A stretch of 64,000 bases of DNA from Thinopyrum elongatum (GCA_011799875.1 CM022303.1:188394088-188458087); one strand, 5' to 3'. Shown: positions 47,574 to 59,480, counted from the first letter of the stretch. Made by a program: numbers and translations. The notes: generated from the sequence alone by a model not told the origin.

Positions 47574-50500
47574 AAGATGGATTTGAGAGGGTTTAGTATT
47601 ATGATTTATTTGGTTCAAATGACCATTGACCGTTGTACTGATGGTGGGAGGAGTGTCTCCTTAACTGGTCCATACGGAGTGCCCAAAGAAATGTGTAGCA
47701 TTCTGGATGTAGGATTGAATCTGATAGATTTTGTGTTGCTTTGCTTCCTTGTAGAGGCAAATGTCAGTGGCGGTGATAGAGCATGCAGAGACTATGGAGA
47801 GGGGAAAGGCGAAGCCTGGGGGTTTGAGTGACCCTCGTTTGGGTGCTATTGACGAGAAGATCAAGTGTGATACATGTATGGTTGGGATGACTGAGTGCCC
47901 GGGCCACTTTGGCCACCTTGAGCTTGCAAAGCCAATGTTCCACATCGGCTTCATCAAGACTGTACTCTCCATAATGCGATGTGTGTGCTTCAACTGTTCC
48001 AAGATCCTGGCGGATGAGGAGGATACCAAGTTCAAGCAGGCTCTGAAAATCAGTAACCCAAAAAATAGATTAAGAAGAATTTATGATGCTTGCAAGAGCA
48101 AAAAGACTTGTGCTGGGGGTGATGAACTTGAGGTTCAAGATCAGCAGGACACTGATGAGACAGTAAAGAAAAGAGGTGGTTGTGGTGCTCAGCAGCCAAG
48201 TATCACAGTTGATGGTATGAAGATGGTTGCAGAGTTTGAAGCAACAAAGAAGAAAACTGATGATCACGATCAACTCCCTGAACTAGTGGAGCGAAAGCAA
48301 ATTCTCTCTGCCGAGAGGGTCCTTAATGTTCTCAAGCGTAGAAGTGATGAGGACTGTCTTTTGTTGGGCCTGAATCCTAAATGCGTTCGTCCTGATTGGA
48401 TGATACTGCAAGTCCTTCCGATTCCTCCACCGACTGTGAGACCATCTGTCACGATGGATACTTCCTCCAGAACCGAGGATGATTTGACTCATCAATTAGC
48501 GATGATAATTCGACATAATGAGAATTTGAGGAGGCAAGAGAGAAATGGAGCCCCAGCTCACATTATAACAGAGTTTGCTCAGCTGTTGCAGTTTCACATT
48601 GCAACGTACTTTGGCAATGATCTTCCTGGACAACCAATGGCCACTCAGCGTTCTGGAAGGCCTATAAAGTCAATTTGCAGCAGGCTGAAAGCAAAAGAAG
48701 GTTGGATTAGAGGAAACTTAATGGGGAAGCGTGTTGATTTCTCAGCTCGTACTGTCGTCACACCAGATCCGAACATCAACATTGATCAATTGGGGGTGCC
48801 ATGGAGTATTGCTTTGAATCTGACATACCCAGAAACTGTCACTCCATATAACATCGAGAGGTTGAAAGAGCTAGTAGAATATGGGCCTCACCCTCCCCCA
48901 GGGACGACAGGTGCAAAGTACATTATCAGGGAAGATGGTCAGAGGCTGGATCTTCGCTATGTGAAGAAAAGTAGTGATCAGCATTTGGAGCTGGGTTACA
49001 AGGTCGAAAGACACCTCAATGATGGAGATTTTGTTCTTTTCAACCAGAAACCAAGCCTTCACAAAATGTCTATCATGGGGCATTGTATTAAAATTATGCC
49101 CTGCTCAACTTTCCGCCTGAACTTGTCTGTCACATCACCGTACAATGCAGATTTTGATGCAGATGAAATGAATATGCATGTTCCTCAGTCATTTGAGACC
49201 ACAGCTGTAGTTTTAGAGTTGATGATGGTGTCAAAATGTATTTTCTCACCTCAAGCGAATATACCTGTTATGGGTATTGTCCAGGACACACTTCTTGGGT
49301 GTCGAAAAATCACCAAAAGAGATACTCTTATTGAAAAGGATGTATTTACGAACATGTTAATGTGGTGGGAAGATTTTGATGGGAAAGTCCCTGCCCCTGC
49401 CATTGTGAAACCGAGGCCACTTTGGACTGGCAAACAAGTTTTCAACTTGATTATCCCCAAGCTAATCAATTTAATAAGTTTTTCAGCCTGGCATGCTGAA
49501 ACAGAGTGTGGATTTATTACTCCTGGTGATACTATGGTCCGGATAGAGAAGGGAGAGCTTCTGTCTGGTACACTTTGCAAAAAAACACTTGGGACCTCAA
49601 CTGGAAGTCTTATTCATGTTATTTGGGAAGAGGTAGGGCCAGATGCTGCACTGAAGTTCTTGGGTCATACACAGTCGCTGGTCAACTACTGGCTTCTGCA
49701 AGACGGTTTCAGTGTTGGAATTGGAGATGCAATTCCAGATGCAGGTACTATGGAGAAGATTGATGAGACAATTGGAACAGCTAAGAATGATGTGAAGGAG
49801 CTTATTAAGCAAGCACAAGAGAAGAACTTGGAACCTGAGCCAGGACTCACAATGATGGAATCATTTGAAAACGGAGTAAATCAGATTCTTAGCAAGGCTT
49901 ATGATGATGCTGGGAGTAGTGCTCAGAAGGGTTTGTCTGAGAGCAACAATTTGAAAGCTATGGTGACTGCAGGCTCAAAAGGAAGTTTCATTAATATTTC
50001 ACAAATAACTGCTTGTCTCGGACAGCAGAAAATTGAGGACAAGCGGATTCCGTTTGGTTTTGTTGATCGCACATTACCCCACTTCACGAAAGATGACTAC
50101 GGCCCCGAAAGTCGTGGGTTTGTTGGGAACTCTTACCTTCAAGGTCTGACACCACAGGAGTTTTTCTTCCATGCTATGGTTGCTAGAGAAGGTTTGATTG
50201 CCACTGCTGTGAAAACTCAGGATTCAGCAGAGGCTCGTGAACACTATGGACATGATGGTGAAGTATGATGGTACTGTGTGAAATTCGCTGGGTGTTTGCT
50301 GTTCAATTCTTGTATGGAGAAGACGGCATGTGTGTTGTTTGGATTGAATCACAGAAATTGGACTCCCTGAAGATGAACAAGACCGAGTTTGATAATGTAT
50401 TTGATTATGAATTCGATGATGAGAACTGGAGGCCTACCTACTTACATGTTTTTTTGTTTGTTTGTTTGAGAGAGGCCTACTTACATATTGCCTGACCATA

Positions 50501-50712
50501 TTGATGATTTGAAGACCTTTCGTGAATTCAGAAATGTGTTTGATGTTCAGAAATTACACGCTGACAGATTACAGCTAGGGACTGAAATAATCACAACTGT
50601 CGACAATACAATACATGGCCTATGCCTGCCAACCTCAAGCGGCTTATCAGGAATGCTTAGGAGACTTTCAAGATTGATTTAAGAAGGCCTTCTGACATCC
50701 ACCCAATGGAAA

Positions 50713-50926
50713 AAAGCTCTAATCTCCGTCCAGATTTCACAAGCAAGCATCAATCCATTAGGAAGAGATCAAGTGATCACTCTGCCTAACTAATTAGCGA
50801 AGTTTAGAGTGCGCATCAGTATTGTTTACACTACCCTATCTATCAGGTTGATGTGTATGTACGCCCTTAATATGACATCAGATAGGTAATGCAACACACA
50901 AAATCCCATGCTGATATGATATCAGA
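50713..50926. repeat. Dispersed repeat, copy A
   Basis: Starts exactly where RPB1 homology stops. Shared words with 57085-57290 include CCATTAGGAAGAGATCA, TTTACACTACCCTATC and GTTGATGTGTATGTA. Same orientation, moderately diverged. Family unknown. The Helitron at 50927 is inserted in or beside it. Confidence 0.7.
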
Positions 50927-53900
50927 CTAGCAAATGTGCCCGTGCGTTGCAACGGGAGAAACAAATACTTATATGTTGTCACTTCTCTTTGCCCCAACCC
51001 GCAACGTCATCAAACGACACATGTACATTACCTTGGCATTATGATCTTCATCTGTATATGCAGTGCAGCTATAGTTACCATCGTCAACCACATATGCCAA
51101 ATGTAAATGATCTGAAGAATTTGAAACTAAATCAGTGAAGGTTAACCAGCCTTGCTACAACAACAATCTCAACTGAACAACATTCTACAATCCTATCTAG
51201 ATGGAATACCGGTTCACATTTTCTTTCCACAAAATTTTGATCGATGATTTGTTGATTAACAGATTCAGCCGGAAAAAAAAATACATGGTTAACATGTAAA
51301 ATGCAGCTAGGCGATTTCAATAGAATAATAAAGAAAAAAAATCATGTCATCTCCACCTGCATACCAAACTTCACTATCGACAACTAATGCCATGATATAT
51401 GGGTCATGGCCTGACATTATCCTCCAACTGCAAGGTCTTGTCCTTCCTCCGCTAGATATCATCCTTTAAATTTAAAGAATTTAAATACTACAGTAGTAAC
51501 TAACACGTCAGCTCTCGGGTTGGAATTCTTAAAAATAGGGGCTCCCTTACTCTGCAATATACATGCATAACAACGAAAATGATACATGAGAACATTTGAT
51601 TTTGTATAACATTGCTTGTAATCATCCATAGAAACCTACTACTAAAATAGTTTTCAATACGCATACCTGGACATATGACATGCCTATCATGGCCTCCATT
51701 GCAATGTAAACACACATACATCAAATTATCAATAAAGCAAGCTCCTCGCATTCAACCTTACAGAAATAAATGAAAGCAAATCATTCATGAATTTGCACGG
51801 AAATCTAGAGGATATTTGAGCAGTATCAAAAGTGTAAGCGAACTTGTATATGTGCGAACCTGTGGCAATCAAACTACAGTGCAACATTTCTCTCCTCCCT
51901 AGTTATCCACAAAAGGTTTGATCTTTGTCAATCGTGACTATCAAGGGTCCAGTGAACCTTGTACATCTGTAACACCATATATTGGCTCCGGTGAATACTT
52001 AGTGGTCTCTGCAGTAAAGAAAGCACAAGAACATATATAATAACTTTCCATTACCAGAGAAATAACTAAATTGTTCAGAAGCTTCAGGCAATAATGAATA
52101 GCAAGTACTTAGTAATAATACTCTGCAAGCTTCAGGCAATGAATTAGTGCTGAAATTGAAAATATATAAGAGTGAAATAACTGAAAATTGTTTAGAAGCT
52201 TCAGGTAATCCATAACCGAAGCGAGAAGCATCAACGCGTAGAGTGCCCAGTTTGGCGACGACGACAACAGGGGCATAAGTATTCTTGCGATTCGATACGA
52301 TCATGTAAAACATATACCTTGAGAATCCTTATGTAGGTCTTAAAGTATTGTCCCTTTCTTTTAATTTTAATCGCCAGGCAATTAATCAGGAGGAAAAAAA
52401 CCTACCAGAATATATACTGGAGTGAAAAGTTGAACCGCAGGTGAAATCCACACCAAGATATGTACTAACAACTTGTCAGTACCAGGGCAATATTCGTTGG
52501 AGAAGATACCTGAAACTGAGTCGCAAGCATAGCATATTTCTGCTTATCCTTGGATTCTTTGGTTCAGAATTGAGGTCATGGCTTTCCTTACACCACGGCA
52601 GGGTTAAACTCCAGATATCTTCAGCCAACCAGAGAGTGAAAGCTCAACTCTTCTTTGTTTACCTGGGCCCAAGATATGCTTACCAAAATGTTGCTGGATG
52701 AAAGGCTAGGCAGATGCAAATGAGGTTATAGTACATTATCAACAATTAACTGCTATAGTTTATTTAAGATCTGGGAACCTGCTATTCTGATATGTTCACT
52801 GGGAGAATCTACATTACTGTATACGCCAATATCTTCAGACCATGTCTCTTCAATTTGCTAGTCTCGTTGACATGATTTGCGAAACAGTCCGAGAGACACA
52901 TACCAGCAATTCAAAGTTCGCAGCCGGTGCTGCTGGTGGCCCTCGAAGTAGCCAAAGAATCACCAACCGATGGCAACAATATGTAAGTTGCGACTGGCAT
53001 ATTCTCGTCGGTAGGCTTGGCAGCGGTATCTCGAACTGTAGTGGGTGGACAGCTTGACTGATGGATCGACTCGGGATGCGCTCATGACGCCCGCACCAGA
53101 GCCCAACAGCCATGACACGCTCCATCCCCTGCCCGTCGACTCCCGTCCAACAGCCTCGAGGCTGGCTCCTTTGCCGAACGACTCCAAGACCCACTACAGC
53201 ATGTCAATGACTCCTCCCATCAAATTCTTCTTGCTCCATCGAACCCAGCCGAGCCTCAGGGCACCATGTCCCCGTCCATGGAAGGGAGGAGAACTTGCAG
53301 CTGATTTCGAGGAGTTGTCCCGACTGGAAGTCGCCCTCCTTGGCTCCTTCAGCACTGGGATCGTCGGCAGGACAATGACATGAGTGTGTACGCATATGAA
53401 AAGTGTCGTTGGAGAACCAGGCGCCGATTCCAGTGGAGTCATCGATGCCTGCGAGTCTTTCGCCCTTCGCCACTTTCCTCTCGATCTTGATCTGATTTTT
53501 CTCGACTTCATGCTTGGTACTCGTGACCTCTCTATCCCGATCTGATTTTTCTGTCGATTTGGCCAACAACCTCGATGCCGATCAAGCGGCGAGGTGAGGA
53601 CCAGCGGCGGCGTAACGAAGGGGATCAGCGAGGTGAGGAGCAACGGCATTAACGACTTTGTGCTTGGTCCCCTTGACCACTCCCTCTCGATCTAACAACG
53701 AATCGAATAGTTTCTTTTCCTCGATCTGGTACGCGTTCAAGAGAAGTAATTGTGCCCTTGAAGAAGGAGATCGGGTGAGATCAAAGAAGAGGAAGGAGTC
53801 CAGGTCTGCTGCAGCGCATCGAGCTGCTGTCGAGGAAGAAAGAGATCGATGCAAGAAGACGAAGGAGACCGGGTGTAATGCACTTTTTTTTTTAGGGAAG

Positions 53901-54028
53901 GAAAGCCCAGCCCAGTTACATATTCGATGGACAGGCCAATCTTTAGAACGCAAAATAAAGAAAACAACTAATAAACGTATGGAGAACTATGAAAGCTTCC
54001 TCCCTTTATTATTGGGTAAAGATAAAGA
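50927..54028 (-). mobile_element. Helitron, 3.1 kb, non-autonomous
   Basis: On the minus strand the 3' end reads CCCGTTGCAACGCACGGG (a 5-bp-stem hairpin), eight bases, then CTAG followed by T. The 5' end reads TCTTTATCTTTACCC preceded by A. TC start, hairpin, CTRR end and insertion between A and T are the Helitron signature. No Rep/helicase coding sequence is present. The interior has an AT-rich part (51000-52840) with no recognised genes. A GC-richer part (52850-53880) has several overlapping frames of up to 151 codons that I cannot assign; it may be captured gene sequence. Confidence 0.7.
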
Positions 54029-54319
54029 TAGGTAATGCAACCCACCGTGCATGTCGGTGTCGGTTTCCGTAGAATATACATGGTCCCAAAGAATCAAACT
54101 ATTGGCACATGATCTGTGATAGAAGAAGCAAATATTTTTAAGCAATGTCTCTTCTGTGCTAAACAGTTGAGAGAAGTGCCGAGGAAATGGGATAGACGCA
54201 GTGGAGAACGTATCATATGCACCAACTCAATTCATGCACCGAATGCTCCGTTGCTATATGAGCCATTGGATAAAAAACAAAGGATATGATCAGGTTGGTA
54301 GATGGATTGTTGAAACATT

Positions 54320-54905
54320 GCAGAACAGTCCTTTTATTTTATCAAAAATCAACCCACACCTCATGTCTCCCTCTCCTCAAAATAACTCTGTGTGTTTAAT
54401 TTTTTGTTTCAAACAAAAAAGGGGTCATATATTTTAAACGAAATGTCTGATTTTGGAACCGTTTTGACTGCCTTCTTTGTTTTGGCGAGATCTTTGAATC
54501 AAGATAAATATTAGGTATATTTTTGAAAATTAATATTTCTTGCCTTTTTCGAACTTAACTCGAAACTTGACTACAACATTTACAGGTTTTGCAATTTGCC
54601 GGTGAGAAACATCCGCCTCTCTCTCACACAAGTGTCTCGCGTGCAACATGCTTCCGGTATATCAAGTTTCGAGTCAAGTTTTAGAAAAGCAAAAAATATA
54701 TTTTTGGAAACATATTCAATATTGATCTTGTTTCGAAGATCTTGTAAAGAAAAAAATGACAGTCAAAACCGATCTGAAATCGAACATTCGGTTCAAAATA
54801 TATGAATCATTTTGTGTTTGGGCCAAAAAATAAACATGCAGATTTCTGATGGGAGTGTGTGCTGTAGAATGCGGGTTAATTTGTACAAAGTGCAGGGTTG
54901 CCTCT
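54320..54905. mobile_element. Large foldback (inverted-repeat) element
   Basis: Two arms of about 245 bases (54320-54570 and 54662-54905) are inverted copies of each other around a 91-base loop. The innermost arm is exact (ACTCGAAACTTGA against TCAAGTTTCGAGT). Further out, GGTTTTGACTG-like and CATATATTTT words pair with small differences. No coding sequence. It resembles a MITE or foldback element, and its transcript would form a long hairpin. No target duplication could be fixed. Confidence 0.75.
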
Positions 54906-55150
54906 GAAAAAAGGCATAGTCCAACTTTTGACCAAAAATCTGCCCGTTACTTTTCCATCTAAAGGTCCAGAATCCACTGTGCACAAATTTACTCGGTGCA
55001 CAGGATACATTCTTAGACGCAGTGTGCCAGGGGCGCTCATTGAGATGCAGAATCACTTCCCAGGGAAGAGATCTAGAGAACACCGTTCTCTATGGAGGCT
55101 GGGAAAACAAATGGATAGGAATAGAGTTGAGTGTGAACAGGAGACCCATG

Positions 55151-55500
55151 GAGCGCTCTAATCCTGACCCGTAAAATGGCCGCCCGTAAAAATATTGGTG
55201 GTACAAAATTGGCTTTGGCAGTACAGGTACTGCAAAAAAGAATAAAAATCACGAGTCTCCGGCGAGGCTCCGTCAATCCGCCTACTCCAGCGACGCTTCG
55301 GCGGCTGCATATACAGGGACTTGCAAAACGGCTCAAAAAGGGCAGATTTCAGGTATGTAGGGGATAATATACGCGGAGTTGCAAATAAAATAAAATAATC
55401 AGGGGTCAGCCGTTTTAGGGATCTATTTGATACGTTTTACGGGATCTATACTACAAATTTAGAGGTTTGACCGATTATAGCGCATCTGCTAGAGATGCTC
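55151..55500. mobile_element. Harbinger-type MITE (350 bp)
   Basis: The left end reads GAGCGCTCTAATCCTGACCC and the right end, on the minus strand, GAGCATCTCTAGCAGATGCG, followed in place by TTA. This is the GAGCATCTCTAGCAGA terminus of Tourist/Harbinger MITEs, diverged at the left. No coding capacity. Confidence 0.7.
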
Positions 55501-55641
55501 TTAGTAACGTACGAATCAAAATATTTGGACCGTGTTGTTTGCACGGCCAGGTTTGCAATTACAATGCTTATAATAAGATGCCCCCTTGTGTGATAAAACT
55601 TCTAACTCATTAATTTCTGAGTCTAACTGATGTCCTATATA

Positions 55642-55793
55642 CTTCCTCCGTTCTTAAATATAAGTCTTTGTAGATATTTCACTATGGACCACATACAGAT
55701 GTATGTAGATGCATTTTAGAGTGCACTCATTTTCCTCCGTATGTAGTTCATTGTGGAATCTGTACAAAGACTTATATTTAGGAACAGAGGGAG
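55642..55793. mobile_element. Stowaway MITE (152 bp)
   Basis: Terminal inverted repeats CTTCCTCCGTTCTTAAATAT and, inverted, CTCCCTCTGTTCCTAAATAT. TA target duplications at 55640-55641 and 55794-55795. Classic Mariner-derived Stowaway of Triticeae. Confidence 0.92.
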
Positions 55794-55825
55794 TAATTAA
55801 ATATGTTTTCCATACTAATCCTATA

Positions 55826-56079
55826 CTCCTTCGTTTCTTTTTAGTTCGCATATAAGATTTGTTTGAAGTCAAATTACACAAAGTTTGAACAAATTTATAT
55901 TAGTAAATACCAAATCTCCAATACTAAAGTTATATCATGTGAAAGTTAATTTCACGGTGCATCTAATAATATTGATTTCATATTGTGGATGTTGATATTT
56001 TTTCCAGAAAGTTGGTCAAACTTTACAAAGTATGACTTCAGACAAATTCTGTTTGCAGACTAAAGAGAAACAAATGAAG
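55826..56079. mobile_element. Stowaway MITE (254 bp)
   Basis: Ends CTCCTTCGTTTCTTTTTAGT and, inverted, CTTCATTTGTTTCTCTTTAG. TA duplications at 55824-55825 and 56080-56081. A different Stowaway family from its neighbour 32 bases to the left. Confidence 0.85.
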
Positions 56080-56771
56080 TATATAACTAAATAGATGATC
56101 CCAATTAACTTATTTCTCTCAAGATACAAAAATGTCACCTCAACATGCAACCATATATGGGAAAGTGCCCACCTCGACATGCAATCATGCATGGGAAAAG
56201 TCTCAACCACTTTTATTCTATTAGGTTACTTATATTTAATATATATTTAGCAACTATACAGTAACCAAGTTGAATACATTTGCATTTTTTGCTTTTGTTC
56301 TTGTATTATTAATCAAAATATTCAAGTTTCATACAACAATATATCATTGAAATGTAAACCAACTGCCTCAGCAATTTGCGGACGTATCATCTACTTAATC
56401 ATAGTGAATGGTAACAACAAAACTATTACTTTCGAAAAAAGCATGGGAACAAAAACAGGTCCATTATAGATGTCACTGATTCTTCTCATGTTGCACTTGC
56501 CTAGCCGTTTTTTTCTTCCTAAAACCGAAAAAAAACTCTATCTAATACTAGATGATATATGCGCCTTATTGCGGAAATTGGGAGCAATGTACTTCAATAA
56601 TATTTGGTTGTATGGAATATGACTATTTGGATTGATAATATGAGAACTGAAACCGAACAAATATATGATTTATTAAATTTAATTATCATATAGTTGTCAA
56701 ATATTTACTATATGTCAATAGCATAATAGAATAAAAAACTGAATGCTAAAAATTTGACGTCAGAATATTAG

Positions 56772-56956
56772 GCGTGGCAAATTGAATGTTTTTCATGGCA
56801 ATTTATATTGGCATGAAGGATGGCAAATTTAGTTTGCAGGCATGACAATTCCTGGCAAAAATAAAAAATGAATTGAGGCGGATTTGTCATGGTCGCACTA
56901 AACTTGCCATCCTTGGCAAACATAATTTGCCATGAAAATCGTTCGATTAGCCATGC
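56772..56956. mobile_element. Inverted-repeat MITE-like element
   Basis: Arms at about 56772-56832 and 56898-56956 are inverted copies: GATGGCAAATTTAG pairs with CTAAACTTGCCATC, and GAATGTTTTTCATGGCAA with the inverse of TTGCCATGAAAATCGTTC. No target duplication was fixed and no coding sequence is present. Confidence 0.7.
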
Positions 56957-57084
56957 TTAAAAATCTAGTACATGATCATCCACTGAATTATATATGATAA
57001 ATTTTTCCAAAAGCGCAAAGTGGTATCTTTGGTTTAAAGGACACTCTTTTTTTTGGGACAGGGAACAATTGTTCTCTCACGCGT

Positions 57085-57290
57085 TAAGCTCCTTCTAGAT
57101 CTCGCAAGAGGAGAGCATCCATTAGGAAGAGATCACTGCACCTAACTAAGTAAGCAAGTTTAGAGAGGGCATCAACATTATTTACACTACCCTATCACGC
57201 GTGCATGGGTTGATGTGTATGTATGCCCTTAATATGATATCGGATACATGATGGAACATATAATTCTCATGCCGATGTGATGTGTTCAAG
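57085..57290. repeat. Dispersed repeat, copy B
   Basis: Diverged direct copy of 50713-50926 (shared CATCCATTAGGAAGAGATCA-type words, TTTACACTACCCTATC, TTGATGTGTATGTA). The family is not recognised. Confidence 0.7.
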
Positions 57291-57926
57291 CATCCACCAT
57301 GCATTTCAGTTTGTTAATGCTGCTTTAAGCTTTTAACTCAAAGCTTCCGTTACAGCACCAAGAACTAATTAACTGGACCACACACATTGAGATCATGACA
57401 GCTATCTTGCTGCAAATTAGAAAAGAAAAAAAGACATAGCTGATGAGACGATCAAGGGGACTTTGGAAGCATGCATGATGTATCTCATCCGATGTAATCA
57501 ACGAAGCTGGTTAATTAAAGTAAGTGCGTGCGTGCGTATGTGTGAACAGATCTGGTTGATAGCACTTCGCCATCTTAAGTAATGAATAAACTATTTCCCA
57601 AATCCAAACTATATGGCACGAATCAACCTCAAAAGTATTCACATACATATATGCTCTTGACCTAAGCAATGTTTTTTTAAAGATATATATGCACTCTCAC
57701 TTGTTATACAAATTCTAGACCTAGAAAACTAGTATCATTAGAATCAAAATCAAGACAACAATTAAATGGTATAATTTTGATGGCATATAACTCATATTTT
57801 GTTGATAAAATTATTGAGTTTTTTTTAGTAAAACAAGTGCGCGACTTATAAACCAAGTTAGAGGAAGTAGACATATTCCTCTGTAACACAACATGCGCAC
57901 ACAGAATGCGGCCACAACCTAGCTCG
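57291..57926. other. Intergenic, nothing recognised
   Basis: AT-rich sequence with a short (GTGC)n run near 57525. No gene or named repeat seen. Confidence 0.5.

Positions 57927-57961
<35 letters not shown>
57927..57961. repeat. Poly-C run of 35 bases
   Basis: An uninterrupted run of 35 C, which is rare in plant nuclear DNA. The minus-strand glycine-rich frame across it is an artefact. Confidence 0.95.
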
Positions 57962-57964
<3 letters not shown>

Positions 57965-59160
57965 AATCCCCTTCCTCCATTTGTCATTACAACCATTGCT
58001 CTCTCTATGTGTGGTCTGGCCAGTGCAAGCACCATTAAGGCGGTGGTACTGATAAGGCATCTATTCTTGTGTGTTTTTCAAGCAACGATCAGTCATGCAT
58101 GAGCCAGATACACTATATTAGAGAGATCCTCAAATTTGATTGGGGGCACACAAGAATGGCACTATGCCAATACTACTGGGCGGTTGTGGGTTGTGTGTTG
58201 CACCGCAGACAGAAGAGGGCTTTGTGTTGGATGGTGGGGTTAGCCTTCCGCCGGTGGTGTCAGGTGCTCCTTGGGCTAGGCCATGCGGTCGTGGAAACAT
58301 ACGACGTATGCAGATGGTCTATGATTATTGTTCTTGGCTTAGTAGGCCGTGATAAACTTAATGGCTTGACCAACCAATATTGGCATCGCTAGAAAAAAAA
58401 TCATCCTCCATAAGTAGCACATTTTGTTTGGTCTAGCAGCTTGGACTTCGTTCCTATCCGTGTTTCAAGAGTACAATATGATCTTGACAATCCACACTGG
58501 TGTGATTAGGGGTTTGGTTGGTGCATGGCACGTATGGTGGCCAGAGACACTGGTGTAGATGCAGAATTATAAACCTCCAGGATGAAAAAAGATCGTCATC
58601 CCATAATTAGATGGATTTGTAAAGAATGATGAATTTGTGTCATTCCCTTCCCAGAGGTGTTTTTATCTGTTATCTAGGATGAAATACCAGTATGTGCTTT
58701 GGTGGATGTACCCTCTCTATCCTAGTTGGATGTATCCAACAAGGCAATGTACAAGCATCACCCTTCATGGAGGCGTTGTTGTCTTAGAGAGTTGTTCATT
58801 ATCTATCATTGCGTCATTTAGGTCGTTACTTTGGTTGTGGCCGATTTTCCTACCAATGCTGACTATAATGTAGTTATGTGCCCCAACTAGTGTTTCATAT
58901 ATGTGGGAAGTACCTAGTGGGGGTTGCTAGTCAACTTAAAGCTCAAACCTGTGTGTGTGTGTGTGTGTGTGTTATGTTGCATTATGTTAAAGAGGTTTTT
59001 TGTTGTCTTTATGGTGTCGTAATGATTTATTTCGGAACAAAAAATGAGTTCCTAATTTCATGCATGTTATTCTCTTGTCTACTCATTGGTTCGGTACATG
59101 GTTCCTATGCAACGTGTGGAGGCGCGGGAATCATTTGTCTTTGGGTGGAAGCACTTTGAA
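57962..59160. other. Intergenic with weak open frames; (GT)11 microsatellite
   Basis: Open frames at 58069-58392, 58140-58352 and 58637-58873 (70-107 codons) show no motif I know. A (GT)11 run lies at 58951-58972. No gene can be supported. Confidence 0.45.
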
Positions 59161-59480
59161 AAACTTTCATCACTTAAAAAAACTTCCATCACTTTAAAAA
59201 AAGTTAGCGAATTTTAATAAAAGTTCACGAATTTAAAAAAAAAGTTCATGAAATTAAGAAAATTTCATAAAATTTGAAAAGTTCACAAATTTGACAAAGT
59301 TCCTGAAAATTGAAATATATTCATGATTTTGAAAAAAGTTTTAAAACAAAAAACGTACATGAAATTTGAATACCATGGCGATTTTGAATTTTTTTTTCAT
59401 GAATTTGTGAAAACATCGAATTGGAAAAAGTTCATGCATTTGTAAAGAAAGAAAAAGGAAAAAAGAAATTAAAAAAGAAA
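59160..59480. repeat. Degenerate AAAAGTTCATGAATTTG-type repeats
   Basis: About fifteen imperfect ~18-base direct units of the form AAAAGTTCA(C/T)(G/A)AATTTG follow one another, a common decayed tandem array in Triticeae intergenic DNA. Confidence 0.7.

Larger units (their letters stand above)
46449..47754 (+). other. Intron 1 of the RPB1 pseudogene
   Basis: The intron begins GTAATACT after an in-frame codon and ends CTTGTAG before AGGCAAATG, joining the two exons in phase 0. It holds a 20-base tandem duplication (46925-46964), a LINE tail (47031-47349) and a 108-base tandem duplication (47358-47573). Confidence 0.85.
46365..50712 (+). pseudogene. RNA polymerase II largest subunit (RPB1/NRPB1) pseudogene, 5' half
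   Basis: The parent gene encodes the catalytic subunit of nuclear RNA polymerase II. Exon 1 (46365-46448) encodes MDARFPYSPAEVAKVQLVQF. A GT-AG intron (46449-47754) follows. Exon 2 then stays open for 838 codons, to a stop at 50266-50268. Seen in order: clamp zinc motifs (CDTCMVGMTECPGHFGH, CVCFNCSK), the KRVDFSARTV region, PSLHKMSIMGH, and the active-site motif. The motif reads NADFDADEMN (49144-49173) rather than the invariant NADFDGDEMN. Later segments are TLGTSTGSLIH and PHFTKDDYGPESRGF. From about 50205 a deletion, a frameshift and two stops (TGA 50279-50281, TAG 50658-50660) break it. Homology ends at HPME (50712). The rest of the catalytic core and the C-terminal heptad repeats are absent. 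The retained intron argues for DNA-level duplication rather than retrocopying. Confidence 0.92.

Noticed and set aside
53045..53953. Several frames of 112-151 codons inside the Helitron
   Set aside because: They overlap on both strands and match no family I know. They are kept only as possible captured sequence, not as genes.
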